Positions 20,000 through 28,613 of a DNA stretch of 64,000 nucleotides are shown here, in pieces. The position numbers and the translations under genes were made by a program. The stretch comes from Hyphomicrobiales bacterium (lineage in GTDB: Bacteria > Pseudomonadota > Alphaproteobacteria > Rhizobiales > Rhizobiaceae), in the NCBI GenBank assembly GCA_900465915.1, contig UBKJ01000023.1, positions 46,938 to 110,937 on the forward strand, in the 5' to 3' direction. Each line of letters starts with the position of its first letter. Position 1 is the first letter of the stretch. The notes under the pieces were generated by a model. The model had not been told where the DNA came from and made no database searches. It was given only the letters and a program-made list of their open reading frames with translations.

Positions 20000-21316
20000 A
20001 TGCTCATAACTGGACGAATCACTGAGACGGCTCGCCGGGCCGCCCTGACGGCGGCGACCCTGCCGGCGCTTCTCGCCATGGCCGGGACGGCGATGGCGCA
20101 GGACGCCGCGCCGACGCCCAAGCTCGACGCCGGCGACACGGCCTGGATGCTGACCTCCACCGCGCTGGTGCTGATGATGACCATCCCCGGCCTGGCGCTG
20201 TTCTACGGCGGCATGGTGCGCAAGAAGAACGTGCTCTCGGTGATGATGCAGAGCTTCGCCATCACCTGCCTGATGTCGATCCTGTGGATGGTGGCGGGCT
20301 ATTCGCTGGCCTTCACCGACGGCGGCGGCATGAACGCCTGGCTGGGCGGCCTGTCCAAGGCCTTCTTCCACGGCGTGACGCCGGATTCGCTCACCGGCAC
20401 CATTCCCGAATATGTGTTCATCACCTTCCAGATGACCTTCGCCATCATCACCCCGGCGCTGATCACCGGCGCCTTCGCCGAGCGCATGAAGTTCTCCTCC
20501 ATGCTGGTGTTCATGACGCTGTGGCTGTTCATCGTCTATGTGCCGATCGCCCATTGGGTCTGGGGCACCGGCTTCCTCGGCACGGCGGGCGTGCTCGATT
20601 TCGCCGGCGGCACGGTCGTCCACATCAACGCCGGCGTGGCCGGCCTGGTCGCGGCGCTGATCGTCGGCAAGCGCGACGGCTACGGCCATGTCAACATGGC
20701 CCCGCACAACCTCGTCCTGTCGGTGATCGGCGCGTCGCTGCTGTGGGTCGGCTGGTTCGGCTTCAACGCCGGCTCGGCGGCGGCCTCCAACGGGCTCGCG
20801 GGCGTCGCCATGCTCAACACGCAGGTCGCCACCGCCGGCGCGGCGCTGGCCTGGATGTTCGTCGAATGGGCGATCGCCGGCAAGCCGAGCGTTCTGGGCA
20901 TCATCTCCGGCGCGGTGGCCGGCCTCGTGGCCGTCACGCCGGCCGCGGGCTTCGTCAATCCGGTCGGCGCGCTGATCATCGGCCTCATCGCCGGCGCCGC
21001 CTGCTACGTCACCGCCGTCAAGGTCAAGCATGCGCTCGGCTACGACGACTCGCTCGACGCCTTCGGCGTGCACGGGGTCGGCGGCTTCATCGGCGCGGTG
21101 CTGACCGGCGTCTTCGCCGACGCCTCGATCAATCCGCTCGCCAAGGACGGCACGGTGATGAAGCAGCTCTTCGGCGCCTGCGTGACCGTGGTCTACACCG
21201 TCGTCGCCACCGCGATCATCCTCTACGCGGTCAAGGCCGTGATGGGCCTGCGGCCGTCCAAGCAGGAAGAGATCGAGGGCCTCGACGTCTCGCTGCACGG
21301 CGAAGCGGTGCAGTAA
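20000..21316 (+). CDS. amtB: Ammonium transporter AmtB
   Basis: A 438-residue inner-membrane ammonium channel with a cleavable signal sequence (residues 1-34, ending MAGTAMAQ) and about eleven membrane helices. Family hallmarks include DTAWMLTSTALVLMMTIPGL, FYGGMVRKKN, GAFAERMKF, the pore-lining histidine in VVHINAGVAGLV, and DAFGVHGVGGFIGAVLTG. The ATG at 20000 has GGAGA upstream. The usual upstream partner glnK is absent; tesB precedes it instead. A sigma-54 promoter predicts induction under nitrogen limitation. Confidence 0.96.
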   Translation: MLITGRITETARRAALTAATLPALLAMAGTAMAQDAAPTPKLDAGDTAWMLTSTALVLMMTIPGLALFYGGMVRKKNVLSVMMQSFAITCLMSILWMVAGYSLAFTDGGGMNAWLGGLSKAFFHGVTPDSLTGTIPEYVFITFQMTFAIITPALITGAFAERMKFSSMLVFMTLWLFIVYVPIAHWVWGTGFLGTAGVLDFAGGTVVHINAGVAGLVAALIVGKRDGYGHVNMAPHNLVLSVIGASLLWVGWFGFNAGSAAASNGLAGVAMLNTQVATAGAALAWMFVEWAIAGKPSVLGIISGAVAGLVAVTPAAGFVNPVGALIIGLIAGAACYVTAVKVKHALGYDDSLDAFGVHGVGGFIGAVLTGVFADASINPLAKDGTVMKQLFGACVTVVYTVVATAIILYAVKAVMGLRPSKQEEIEGLDVSLHGEAVQ

Positions 21317-21337
21317 GCCTTCATCCTCCCAAGGCGA

Positions 21338-21371
21338 AAGGCGCGGGGCCGGTCCCCGCGCCTTCTTTTTT
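21338..21371 (+). terminator. Rho-independent terminator after amtB
   Basis: AAGGCGCGGGG / CCCCGCGCCTT forms an 11-bp stem with a five-base loop (21338-21364), followed by CTTTTTTT. It lies 21 bases after the amtB stop and separates amtB from ftsK. Confidence 0.92.
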
Positions 21372-21383
21372 GCGCGCGGCGCG

Positions 21384-21406
21384 CATGGTTAATGCGGAAT
21401 TAACCA
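21384..21406 (+). promoter_or_regulatory. CtrA-type box upstream of ftsK
   Basis: TTAATGCGGAATTAAC (21388-21403) is an exact TTAA-N7-TTAAC box, the full CtrA consensus. It is embedded in a perfect 9-bp inverted repeat ATGGTTAAT / ATTAACCAT with a five-base centre. A GANTC methylation site (GATTC) follows at 21429. The ftsK ATG is 85 bases downstream. Confidence 0.7.
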
Positions 21407-21491
21407 TCGCGGGCCTAAAGTCGGAGCCGATTCATCGCGCCCGGCCGGTTCGGACGGGGCTTCACACATATTCCGGTTCGGGACAGGCTTC

Positions 21492-24008
21492 ATGCGGCAA
21501 GGATATTCGCCCTCATACCCGCTGCGCGACGAGCGGATCACGGAAGACAGGCTGCGGTTCGGCAATCTTTTCCGCCGCCAGCTCTTCATCCTGCTCGGCC
21601 TCGGCCTCCTGGCGCTGACCGCCATGGCGGTGGGGGCGCTCGCGACATGGAACGTCGCCGATCCGAGCTTCAGCCACGCCACCGACAATCCCGTCACCAA
21701 CGCGCTCGGCTATCCGGGCGCCGTGTTCTCCGACCTCGCCATGCAGTTCTTCGGCCTCGCCAGCGTGCCGGCGCTGCTGCCGCTGGCGGTGTGGGCGCTG
21801 CTTTTGATGGCGCGCGGCCGCGTCGGCCGGCTCGGCCAGCGCGGCTTCGCCTGGCTGGGCGCGGCGCTCCTGTTCTCGGCCATCGCCAGCTGCTTCGCCG
21901 TGCCGCAAAGCTGGCCGATGCCGATCGGGCTCGGCGGCGTGTTCGGCGACATGCTGCTGCGCCTGCCGGGCGCGGCGCTGGGCGCCTTCCCGCAGGGCGC
22001 CATCGCCTCCGGCATCGCCGTCGTGCTGATCGCGCCGTCGCTGTGGCTGGCCGCCTTCGCCTGCGGCCTGCTCGGACGCGGCGAGGCCGCCGCCCCGGCC
22101 GGCCGCGTCGAGGCGGAGGAGGATTTCGTCGAGGACGAATCCGACGCCGGCGGCTTCCAGATCATGGGCGCGCTGACCCATATGGCCTTCAGCGCCATGG
22201 CGACCTTCCGCCGCCTGACCGGGCTCGGCCGCCGCGCCGCAGGCCTCGACGGCATGGGCGGCGCCCGCCGCGTCGCCGAGGCGCGCAACGCGCCGCGCCG
22301 CGATCCCGGTTTCAGCCCCGCCCCCGCCTACGGCGCCGGCGAGCCGCCCTTCGATCTCGACGACACGGGCGAGGAGGAGCCGCTGGCCGGGCAGGAATGG
22401 GTCGACGCGCCGCCGCCGCGCCGCAAGCCGCGCCCGCAGCAGCAGGCCGCGCCGCGCGTCCAGCGCGAGGCGCAGCCGGCGCGCGAGGGCGTCTTCGAGC
22501 TGCCGTCGCTGCGCTTCCTCGCCGAGCCCAAGATGATTTCGCGCGACCAGACCGTCTCCAAGGAGACGCTGGAGGCCAACGCCCGCCTGCTCGAAGGCGT
22601 GCTGGAGGATTTCGGCGTGCGCGGCGAGATCATCCACGTCAAGCCGGGGCCGGTGGTGACGCTTTACGAACTCGAACCCGCGCCGGGCATAAAATCCTCG
22701 CGCGTCATCGGGCTCGCCGACGACATCGCCCGCTCGATGAGCGCCATCGCCGCGCGCGTGGCGGTCATTCCGGGCCGCAACGCCATCGGCATCGAGCTGC
22801 CCAACCAGAAGCGCGAGATGGTCTATCTGCGCGAGATGCTGGCGAGCCGCGATTTCGAGCAGTCCAAGGCCAGCCTCGCGCTTGCGCTGGGCAAGACCAT
22901 CAACGGCGAGCCGGTCATCGCCGACATCGCCAAGATGCCGCATCTTCTCGTCGCCGGCACCACCGGCTCGGGCAAGTCGGTGGCGATCAACACCATGATC
23001 CTGTCGCTGCTCTATCGCATGACGCCGCAGGATTGCCGGCTGATCATGATCGACCCGAAGATGCTGGAGCTGTCGGTCTATGACGGCATTCCGCATCTGC
23101 TCACGCCGGTCGTGACGGACCCCAAGAAGGCCGTCGTGGCGCTGAAATGGACCGTGCGCGAGATGGAGGACCGTTATCGCAAGATGTCCAAGGTGGGCGT
23201 GCGCAACATCGACGGCTTCAACCAGCGCGTCATGCTGGCGCAGAAGAAGGGCGAGCCGATCGCCCGCACCGTGCAGACGGGCTTCGACCGCGAGACCGGC
23301 GAGGCGATCTACGAGACGGAGGAGCTGGACCTCGCGCCGATGCCCTATATCGTCGTCATCATCGACGAGATGGCCGACCTGATGATGGTGGCCGGCAAGG
23401 ACATCGAGGGCGCGGTGCAGCGTCTGGCGCAGATGGCGCGCGCCGCCGGCATCCACGTCATCATGGCGACGCAGCGGCCTTCGGTCGACGTCATCACCGG
23501 CACGATCAAGGCCAATTTCCCGACCCGCATCTCGTTCCAGGTCACGTCCAAGATCGACAGCCGCACCATTCTCGGCGAGCAGGGCGCGGAGCAGCTCCTC
23601 GGCCAGGGCGACATGCTGTTCATGGCCGGCGGCGGGCGCATCCAGCGCGTGCACGGACCCTTCGTCGGCGACGACGAGGTCGAGCGCGTGGTGCAGCATC
23701 TGAAGGCGCAGGGCGCGCCGGAATATCTCGACGCCATCACCGAGGACGAGGACGACGAGGAGGACGGCGGCGGCGGTTCGGGCGGCCTTTCCGGCCTCGA
23801 CAATTCCGACGATCCCTACGACCAGGCCGTGGCCGTGGTGCTGCGCGACCGCAAGGCCTCGACCTCCTATATCCAGCGCCGGCTCGGCATCGGCTACAAC
23901 CGCGCCGCCTCGATCATCGAGCGCATGGAGCAGGAGGGCGTGGTCGGCCCCGCCAACCATGCCGGCAAGCGCGAGATCCTCGTGCCGGCCGGCGACGAGG
24001 ATTTCTGA
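21492..24008 (+). CDS. ftsK: DNA translocase FtsK
   Basis: Septum-anchored motor that pumps the terminus region of the chromosome and activates XerCD recombination at dif. The 838 residues comprise an N-terminal part with four membrane helices (about 28-195), a Pro/Arg-rich linker (about 200-335), the alpha-beta motor with Walker A GTTGSGKS at 489-496 and Walker [15 protein letters not shown], and a winged-helix gamma domain at the C-terminus (about 770-835, [19 protein letters not shown]) that reads polarity sequences. The linker is short compared with E. coli. The CtrA-type box upstream suggests cell-cycle control. Confidence 0.96.
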   Translation: MRQGYSPSYPLRDERITEDRLRFGNLFRRQLFILLGLGLLALTAMAVGALATWNVADPSFSHATDNPVTNALGYPGAVFSDLAMQFFGLASVPALLPLAVWALLLMARGRVGRLGQRGFAWLGAALLFSAIASCFAVPQSWPMPIGLGGVFGDMLLRLPGAALGAFPQGAIASGIAVVLIAPSLWLAAFACGLLGRGEAAAPAGRVEAEEDFVEDESDAGGFQIMGALTHMAFSAMATFRRLTGLGRRAAGLDGMGGARRVAEARNAPRRDPGFSPAPAYGAGEPPFDLDDTGEEEPLAGQEWVDAPPPRRKPRPQQQAAPRVQREAQPAREGVFELPSLRFLAEPKMISRDQTVSKETLEANARLLEGVLEDFGVRGEIIHVKPGPVVTLYELEPAPGIKSSRVIGLADDIARSMSAIAARVAVIPGRNAIGIELPNQKREMVYLREMLASRDFEQSKASLALALGKTINGEPVIADIAKMPHLLVAGTTGSGKSVAINTMILSLLYRMTPQDCRLIMIDPKMLELSVYDGIPHLLTPVVTDPKKAVVALKWTVREMEDRYRKMSKVGVRNIDGFNQRVMLAQKKGEPIARTVQTGFDRETGEAIYETEELDLAPMPYIVVIIDEMADLMMVAGKDIEGAVQRLAQMARAAGIHVIMATQRPSVDVITGTIKANFPTRISFQVTSKIDSRTILGEQGAEQLLGQGDMLFMAGGGRIQRVHGPFVGDDEVERVVQHLKAQGAPEYLDAITEDEDDEEDGGGGSGGLSGLDNSDDPYDQAVAVVLRDRKASTSYIQRRLGIGYNRAASIIERMEQEGVVGPANHAGKREILVPAGDEDF

Positions 24009-24083
24009 CCGCCGGCCCGCCGCCATACTCGCGACAAACTGGCGCGTTAACCCAAAACGATGTCGAGAAAAGAAAGTCCGTCC

Positions 24084-24740
24084 ATGATCCGTTCGCCTTT
24101 TTCCGCCCTTGCGAAAGCCGGCCGCGGCGCGATGCTCGCGCTCGCCCTGACGGGGGCCGCGGCCGTCGCGCCCGCCGCAGCGCAAGCGCAAGGGGCCGCC
24201 GGTGTGGCGCAGGCGCAGCAGATCGCCGACCATTTCTCCGCCGTGCGCACCATGACCGGCGAATTCGTGCAGTTCGGCCCCCGCGGCGAGCAGACCGGCG
24301 GCACCTTCTATATCGAGCGGCCGGGCAAGATCCGCTTCAACTACAACAATTCGCCGATCCGCGTCATCGCCGACGGCCAATCGGTGGTCATCAACAACCG
24401 CAAGCTCGACACCTGGGACCTCTATCCGCTGTCCAAGACGCCGCTGAAGCTGCTCCTGGCCGACCGCATCGACCTCGGCGGCGGCCGGCTGCAGAACATC
24501 AAGCAGGAGCCGGACATGACGACGCTGGTGCTGGGCGACAAGTCGGTCTTCGGCGATTCCAAGATCACCATGATGTTCGATCCCAAGACCTACGACCTGA
24601 AGCAGTGGACCATCACCGACGCGCAGAAGCTCGACACCACGGTGATGATCTTCAACATCCGCACCGGGGTGCGCTTCACCGACGACATGTTCAAGATCGA
24701 CTACCAGAACATCGCCATGAAGCCGAAGTCGAGCCGCTGA
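24084..24740 (+). CDS. lolA: Outer-membrane lipoprotein carrier LolA-like protein
   Basis: A 218-residue periplasmic protein with a signal peptide (about 1-35, ending PAAAQAQ) and the LolA fold: an N-terminal FSAVRTMTGEFVQFGPRGEQ, GTFYIERPGKIRFNY, and a later VVINNRKLDTWDLYPLSKTP. LolA ferries lipoproteins from LolCDE to the outer membrane. The start is uncertain: ATG at 24060 would add eight residues, while 24084 begins directly before the signal peptide. It follows ftsK by 75 bases in the same direction, as in other members of the order. Confidence 0.88.
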   Translation: MIRSPFSALAKAGRGAMLALALTGAAAVAPAAAQAQGAAGVAQAQQIADHFSAVRTMTGEFVQFGPRGEQTGGTFYIERPGKIRFNYNNSPIRVIADGQSVVINNRKLDTWDLYPLSKTPLKLLLADRIDLGGGRLQNIKQEPDMTTLVLGDKSVFGDSKITMMFDPKTYDLKQWTITDAQKLDTTVMIFNIRTGVRFTDDMFKIDYQNIAMKPKSSR

Positions 24741-24846
24741 GCCGCGGCCGGCCGGCGGCCTGCATCCTTGCATTCCGCGGATAAATGGTTAGTTTCGCGG
24801 GACCCGGCCCTGCGCCCGTCCCGTCGATCCTCCGCGAGTTCTCCCC

Positions 24847-25653
24847 ATGGCTTTTTCCGTCGCCACCTGGAACATCAATTCCGTGCGCCTGCGCATGCCG
24901 CTGGTCGAGCGGTTCCTGCGCGAGCGCCAGCCGGACGTGCTGTGCCTGCAGGAGACGAAATGCCCGGACGACCAGTTTCCGTCCAGGCCCTTTCGCGCGC
25001 TCGGCTACGAGCATATCGCGATCAGCGGCCAGAAGGGCTATCACGGCGTCGCCACCGTGTCGCGCCGGCCGCTGAGCGAGGTCGAGAAGATCGGCTTCTG
25101 CGACATGGGCGACTGCCGGCACCTCAGCGCCGTGGTCGAGGCGGGCGGCAAGAGGCTGCGCATCCATAATTTCTACGTGCCGGCGGGCGGCGACGAGCCG
25201 GACCCGGCGATCAACCCGAAATTCGCCCACAAGCTCGCTTTCCTGGAGGAGATGCGCGCCATCGAGGCCGACCGGCGCGACGGCGTCTCGTCGCTCCTGG
25301 TGGGCGACCTCAACATCGCGCCGCTCGAAAACGACGTCTGGTCGCACAAGCAGCTTCTCAAGATCGTCAGCCACACGCCGGTCGAGACCGAGACGCTGGA
25401 GGACCTGCGCGTCAAAGGCGGCTGGAGCGACCTGATGCGCCATCTCGTGCCGGCCGAGCGGAAGATCTATACGTGGTGGAGCTACCGCGCCAAGGACTGG
25501 GACGAATCCGACCGCGGCCGCCGGCTCGACCATATCTGGGGCTCGGCCGACCTCGCCGCGCATATAAGCGACCTGCAGGTGCTGCGCGACGCGCGCGGCT
25601 GGGACCGTCCGTCCGACCATGTGCCGGTGACGGCTAGCTTCGATCTCGACTGA
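24847..25653 (+). CDS. xthA: Exodeoxyribonuclease III
   Basis: A 268-residue AP endonuclease and 3'-5' exonuclease of the exonuclease III family, used in base-excision repair. Signature residues are visible: WNINSVR, the metal-binding glutamate in CLQETKCPDDQFP, LLVGDLNIAP, RRLDHIWGS and the terminal SDHVPV with the catalytic Asp-His pair. It ends six bases before the convergent cNMP-binding gene. An in-frame stretch before ATG 24847 is not family-like. Confidence 0.95.
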   Translation: MAFSVATWNINSVRLRMPLVERFLRERQPDVLCLQETKCPDDQFPSRPFRALGYEHIAISGQKGYHGVATVSRRPLSEVEKIGFCDMGDCRHLSAVVEAGGKRLRIHNFYVPAGGDEPDPAINPKFAHKLAFLEEMRAIEADRRDGVSSLLVGDLNIAPLENDVWSHKQLLKIVSHTPVETETLEDLRVKGGWSDLMRHLVPAERKIYTWWSYRAKDWDESDRGRRLDHIWGSADLAAHISDLQVLRDARGWDRPSDHVPVTASFDLD

Positions 25654-25659
25654 GGTTTT

Positions 25660-26127
25660 TCAGGCCGATCCGTTCTCGCCCAGACGGGGCGCGACCTGCT
25701 CGATCTCGGCGATGAGCTTGGTCAGGTTGCGGCTGATATGGGCGTGCAGCGAGGCCGCCACGTCGGGATATTCCTCCAGGATGCGGCGGAAGATCGAGCG
25801 GCTGATGCGGATCACCTCCGTTTCGCCGTCGGCCGCCGCGCCCGTCAGGCGCGAGGTCTGCGCGATGAGCGCCATCTCGCCCAGCATCGCGCCCGGACCG
25901 ACCGAGCGCAGCGGCGCGCGGCCGGCCTCGGTCTCGCGGAACAGGGTGATGGCGCCCGAGACGACGATATAGGCGCAGTCGGCGCTCTGCCCCTCGCGGA
26001 ACAGCTCGCGCCCGGCGCGCAGCACCAGGCGCTCCGCCCCGAAGGCGAGGAGGCGCAATTGCTCGGGCGTGAAGGACTCGAACAGTCCCACCGTGCCGAG
26101 AATGCGGATGTCGTCGTCAAGCGCCAT
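25660..26127 (-). CDS. Cyclic nucleotide-binding domain protein
   Basis: A 155-residue protein consisting essentially of one cNMP-binding beta-roll (about residues 12-125), recognised from GLFESFTPEQLRLLAFGAE, LFREGQSADCAYIVVSGAI and GPGAMLGEMALIAQTSRL, where the phosphate-binding cassette would lie. There is no C-terminal helix-turn-helix, so it is not a CRP-type regulator by itself. The ligand is unknown. It follows the CenR-like regulator by 34 bases on the same strand and may be co-transcribed with it. Confidence 0.85.
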   Translation of the reverse strand: MALDDDIRILGTVGLFESFTPEQLRLLAFGAERLVLRAGRELFREGQSADCAYIVVSGAITLFRETEAGRAPLRSVGPGAMLGEMALIAQTSRLTGAAADGETEVIRISRSIFRRILEEYPDVAASLHAHISRNLTKLIAEIEQVAPRLGENGSA

Positions 26128-26161
26128 GGGATCTCATTACACCCGCGTCCGCCGCGGTCCA

Positions 26162-26845
26162 TCAGGGTACAAGCTTGTATCCCCCGCTTTCGGTGATCAG
26201 CAGCGCCGCGTTGGAGGGGTCCTTCTCGATCTTCTGGCGCAGGCGGTAGACATGGGTCTCCAGCGTATGGGTGGTGACGCCGGAATTGTAACCCCAGACC
26301 TCCTCCAGCAGCACGTCGCGGCTGATGACCTTGTCGCCGGCGCGGTAGAGATATTTGATGATCGCCGCTTCCTTCTCGGTGAGGCGGATCTTGGCGCCCT
26401 TCTCGTCGATCAAAAGCTTCTGGCCCGGCTTGAAGGTGTAGGGGCCGACGATGAAGGTGGCGTCCTCGCTCTGCTCGTGCTGACGAAGCTGGGCGCGGAT
26501 GCGCGCCAGGAGCACGGCGAACTTGAACGGCTTGGTGACATAGTCGTTGGCGCCCGATTCGAGGCCGAGGATCGTGTCCGATTCGGTGTCGTGGCCGGTC
26601 AGCATGATGATCGGGGCCTTGAAGCCGCCCTTGCGCAAGAGCTTCACCGCCTCGCGCCCGTCCATGTCGGGCAGGCCGACATCCATCACCAGAAGGTCGA
26701 CCAGCCCGTTGCGGGCCACTTGGATGCCCTTGCCGGCGGTGTCTTCCTGAAGAATCTGGAACTCCTCGCACAGCTCGAGCTGCTCGACGAGGATGGAGCG
26801 AAGATCTGCGTCGTCGTCCACAATCAATATCGTGCGGCCTGTCAT
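26162..26845 (-). CDS. cenR: OmpR-family response regulator, probably CenR
   Basis: A 227-residue two-domain regulator. The receiver domain (about 1-120) has the acidic pocket DDDAD, the phospho-acceptor aspartate in LLVMDVGLPDMDG (about residue 56), the threonine in IIMLTGHD and the lysine in YVTKPFKFAVL. The C-terminal winged helix (about 130-227) has LTEKEAAIIKYLY and THTLETHVYRLRQKIE. It is not CtrA. I infer CenR, the cell-envelope regulator known from Caulobacter and rhizobia, from its overall sequence. GAGGAGAGG precedes the ATG. No histidine kinase lies nearby, so its partner is encoded elsewhere. Confidence 0.8.
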   Translation of the reverse strand: MTGRTILIVDDDADLRSILVEQLELCEEFQILQEDTAGKGIQVARNGLVDLLVMDVGLPDMDGREAVKLLRKGGFKAPIIMLTGHDTESDTILGLESGANDYVTKPFKFAVLLARIRAQLRQHEQSEDATFIVGPYTFKPGQKLLIDEKGAKIRLTEKEAAIIKYLYRAGDKVISRDVLLEEVWGYNSGVTTHTLETHVYRLRQKIEKDPSNAALLITESGGYKLVP

Positions 26846-26957
26846 GCCTCTCCTCGTAACGCTTTCGAATTTCTATCGCGGCTAATCGGTTCCGGTCGTT
26901 ATGGCATTTAACGGGCGCAAGTTGAAGCGGGGAAACGCGAAAGGCCGCAAAAGGCCG

Positions 26958-28406
26958 TCAGCGCCGCGCCGCCGCCTGCATCGCCTCGCGCAGGGCTGCG
27001 AAGACGGCCGGGTCGGTGGACTGCGCCACGTTGAAGCGCAAATAGTTCGACGCGGTGCGCGAGGGGCTGAACACGTCGCCCGGCGCCAAGAGCACGCCGC
27101 GCTCCAGCGCATGGCGGGCGATGACGCCGGAATCCATCCCCTCGGGCAGCCGCGCCCACAGATACATCCCGCCCGGCGGCTCGGTCCACAATTGCAGCCC
27201 CGCCGCCTTGAGCCGGCCCGCCGTCAGCGACATGGCGTCGGCGAGCTTGGCGCGCAGGCCCTCGACATGGCGGCGATAGCTGCCGTCGGTCAGAAGCATG
27301 TGCACCACCTGCGCCGCCAGCGCGTCGCCGCCGAAGGTGGAGGCGAGCTTCAGATCGGTCAGGCCCTCGATCCAGTCGCGCCGGCCGGCGATATAGCCGA
27401 CGCGCACCGCCGCCGACAGCGTTTTTGAAAAGCTCCCGACATGCAGAACGCGCTCGAAGCCGTCGAGTTCCGCCAGCAGCGGCGGCGGCGAGGGATGGAA
27501 GTCGGCGAAGATATTGTCCTCGACCAGCGTCACCCCATGGGCCTCGGCGAGCTTCAGCAGGCGGTGCGCGGTGGCGGGCGTCATCGCGCCGCCGGTCGGA
27601 TTGTGCAGCCCGGCGTTGGAGATGTAGAGTTTCGGCGCGTGGCGGGCGGCGGCCTCGGCGAAGGCGTCGAGGTCGGGCCCGGTCGCGGTGTAGGGCACGC
27701 CGACGATCCTCGCCCGATGCGCCAGCAGCAGCGCGTGGAAATTGAAATAGCACGGATCGTCCACCAGCACCGCGTCGCCGGGCTGGAGCAGGTAGCGGCA
27801 GACGAGGTCGATGGCCTGGGTGCCGGAATCGGCGAGCAGGATCTCGCCGTCGGAGCAGTCGACGCCCTGCTCGGCGAGATGCACGGCCAATTGACGGCGC
27901 AGCGGCCGGAAGCCGAGCGGCTCGCCGTAATCGGCGAGGTTGCTGCGCTCGTCGCGGGCGACGGCGCGCAGGGCGCGGCGCAGGCCCTCCTGCGGCAGCC
28001 AGGTCTCGGGCAGCCAGCCGCAGCCGGGCTTGAGCGTCGCCTCGCCGCCTTCGAGCGATTGACGCATGACCCAGAAGGGATCGATGCGCCGGTCGGGATG
28101 CGGCGCGGCGGGGCCGGGCGCAAACGGCATGCGCGCCCGCTCGGAGACGAAGAAGCCGGCGCCGCGCCGGGCGCGGATCACGCCTTCCGCCGCGAGCCTT
28201 TCATAGGCCTCGACCACGGTCGACTTGGAGACGTTCATGGTCTCGGCCAGCCGCCGGATCGACGGCAGCCGCGCGCCGGGGGCGAGGCTCATCGCCGTGA
28301 TGCGGCCGCGGACGATGCTCATCACCTTCTCGACCAGCGGCGTCTTGTCCGCCGTCTCGGACAGAGAGGAGGGCGGCGCGGGGCGCAGGAATGGGGCCGA
28401 GGTCAT
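26958..28406 (-). CDS. MocR-type regulator (GntR HTH fused to aminotransferase domain)
   Basis: A 482-residue fusion: an N-terminal GntR winged helix (about 20-95, LPSIRRLAETMNVSKSTVVEAYERL) and a fold-type-I aminotransferase domain (about 115-478) that uses pyridoxal phosphate as an effector or cofactor. The PLP region includes ISNAGLHNPTGG, VEDNIFADFHP and the Schiff-base lysine in GSFSKTLSAAVRVGY. MocR proteins usually bind a repeat near their own promoter and control a divergent gene; here the divergent EamA exporter is the obvious target. ATG at 28406 has GGGAAG upstream. The metabolite sensed is unknown. Confidence 0.9.
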   Translation of the reverse strand: MTSAPFLRPAPPSSLSETADKTPLVEKVMSIVRGRITAMSLAPGARLPSIRRLAETMNVSKSTVVEAYERLAAEGVIRARRGAGFFVSERARMPFAPGPAAPHPDRRIDPFWVMRQSLEGGEATLKPGCGWLPETWLPQEGLRRALRAVARDERSNLADYGEPLGFRPLRRQLAVHLAEQGVDCSDGEILLADSGTQAIDLVCRYLLQPGDAVLVDDPCYFNFHALLLAHRARIVGVPYTATGPDLDAFAEAAARHAPKLYISNAGLHNPTGGAMTPATAHRLLKLAEAHGVTLVEDNIFADFHPSPPPLLAELDGFERVLHVGSFSKTLSAAVRVGYIAGRRDWIEGLTDLKLASTFGGDALAAQVVHMLLTDGSYRRHVEGLRAKLADAMSLTAGRLKAAGLQLWTEPPGGMYLWARLPEGMDSGVIARHALERGVLLAPGDVFSPSRTASNYLRFNVAQSTDPAVFAALREAMQAAARR

Positions 28407-28421
28407 CTGTACTTCCCTTTG

Positions 28422-28453
28422 TTCCAGTACAGTTTGCCAGAATTGTACTGGAA
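28422..28453. promoter_or_regulatory. Palindromic operator between the MocR gene and the EamA exporter
   Basis: TTCCAGTACA (28422-28431) and TGTACTGGAA (28444-28453) are a perfect 10-bp inverted repeat with a 12-base centre. A direct repeat GAATTGT overlaps its right side (28440-28446, 28451-28457). The right place and architecture for the MocR binding site. Confidence 0.75.
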
Positions 28454-28613
28454 TTGTCTCTGACCATTTTGCGTTCTTCACGGCATTGTGCCGCGCGAGG
28501 CGGACGATTCCGCGCCGGAGCGGCTGCTGTTGCGCTTCCTCTCTTTGTTTTCATGCATTTCGCGTGTTCGCCCGAAATGCCCTCAAGGCCGCGCGCGCGG
28601 CGGAAAGACCGAT

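Noticed and set aside
21513..24773. Open frame of over 1000 codons on the minus strand opposite ftsK and lolA
   Set aside because: ftsK and lolA are clearly coding in the other direction; the antisense translation has no domain and crosses two genes and their spacer.
26846..26957. CtrA box before the CenR-like gene
   Set aside because: TTAAATGCCATAACG has one TTAA but the second half is AACG, so the match is partial.
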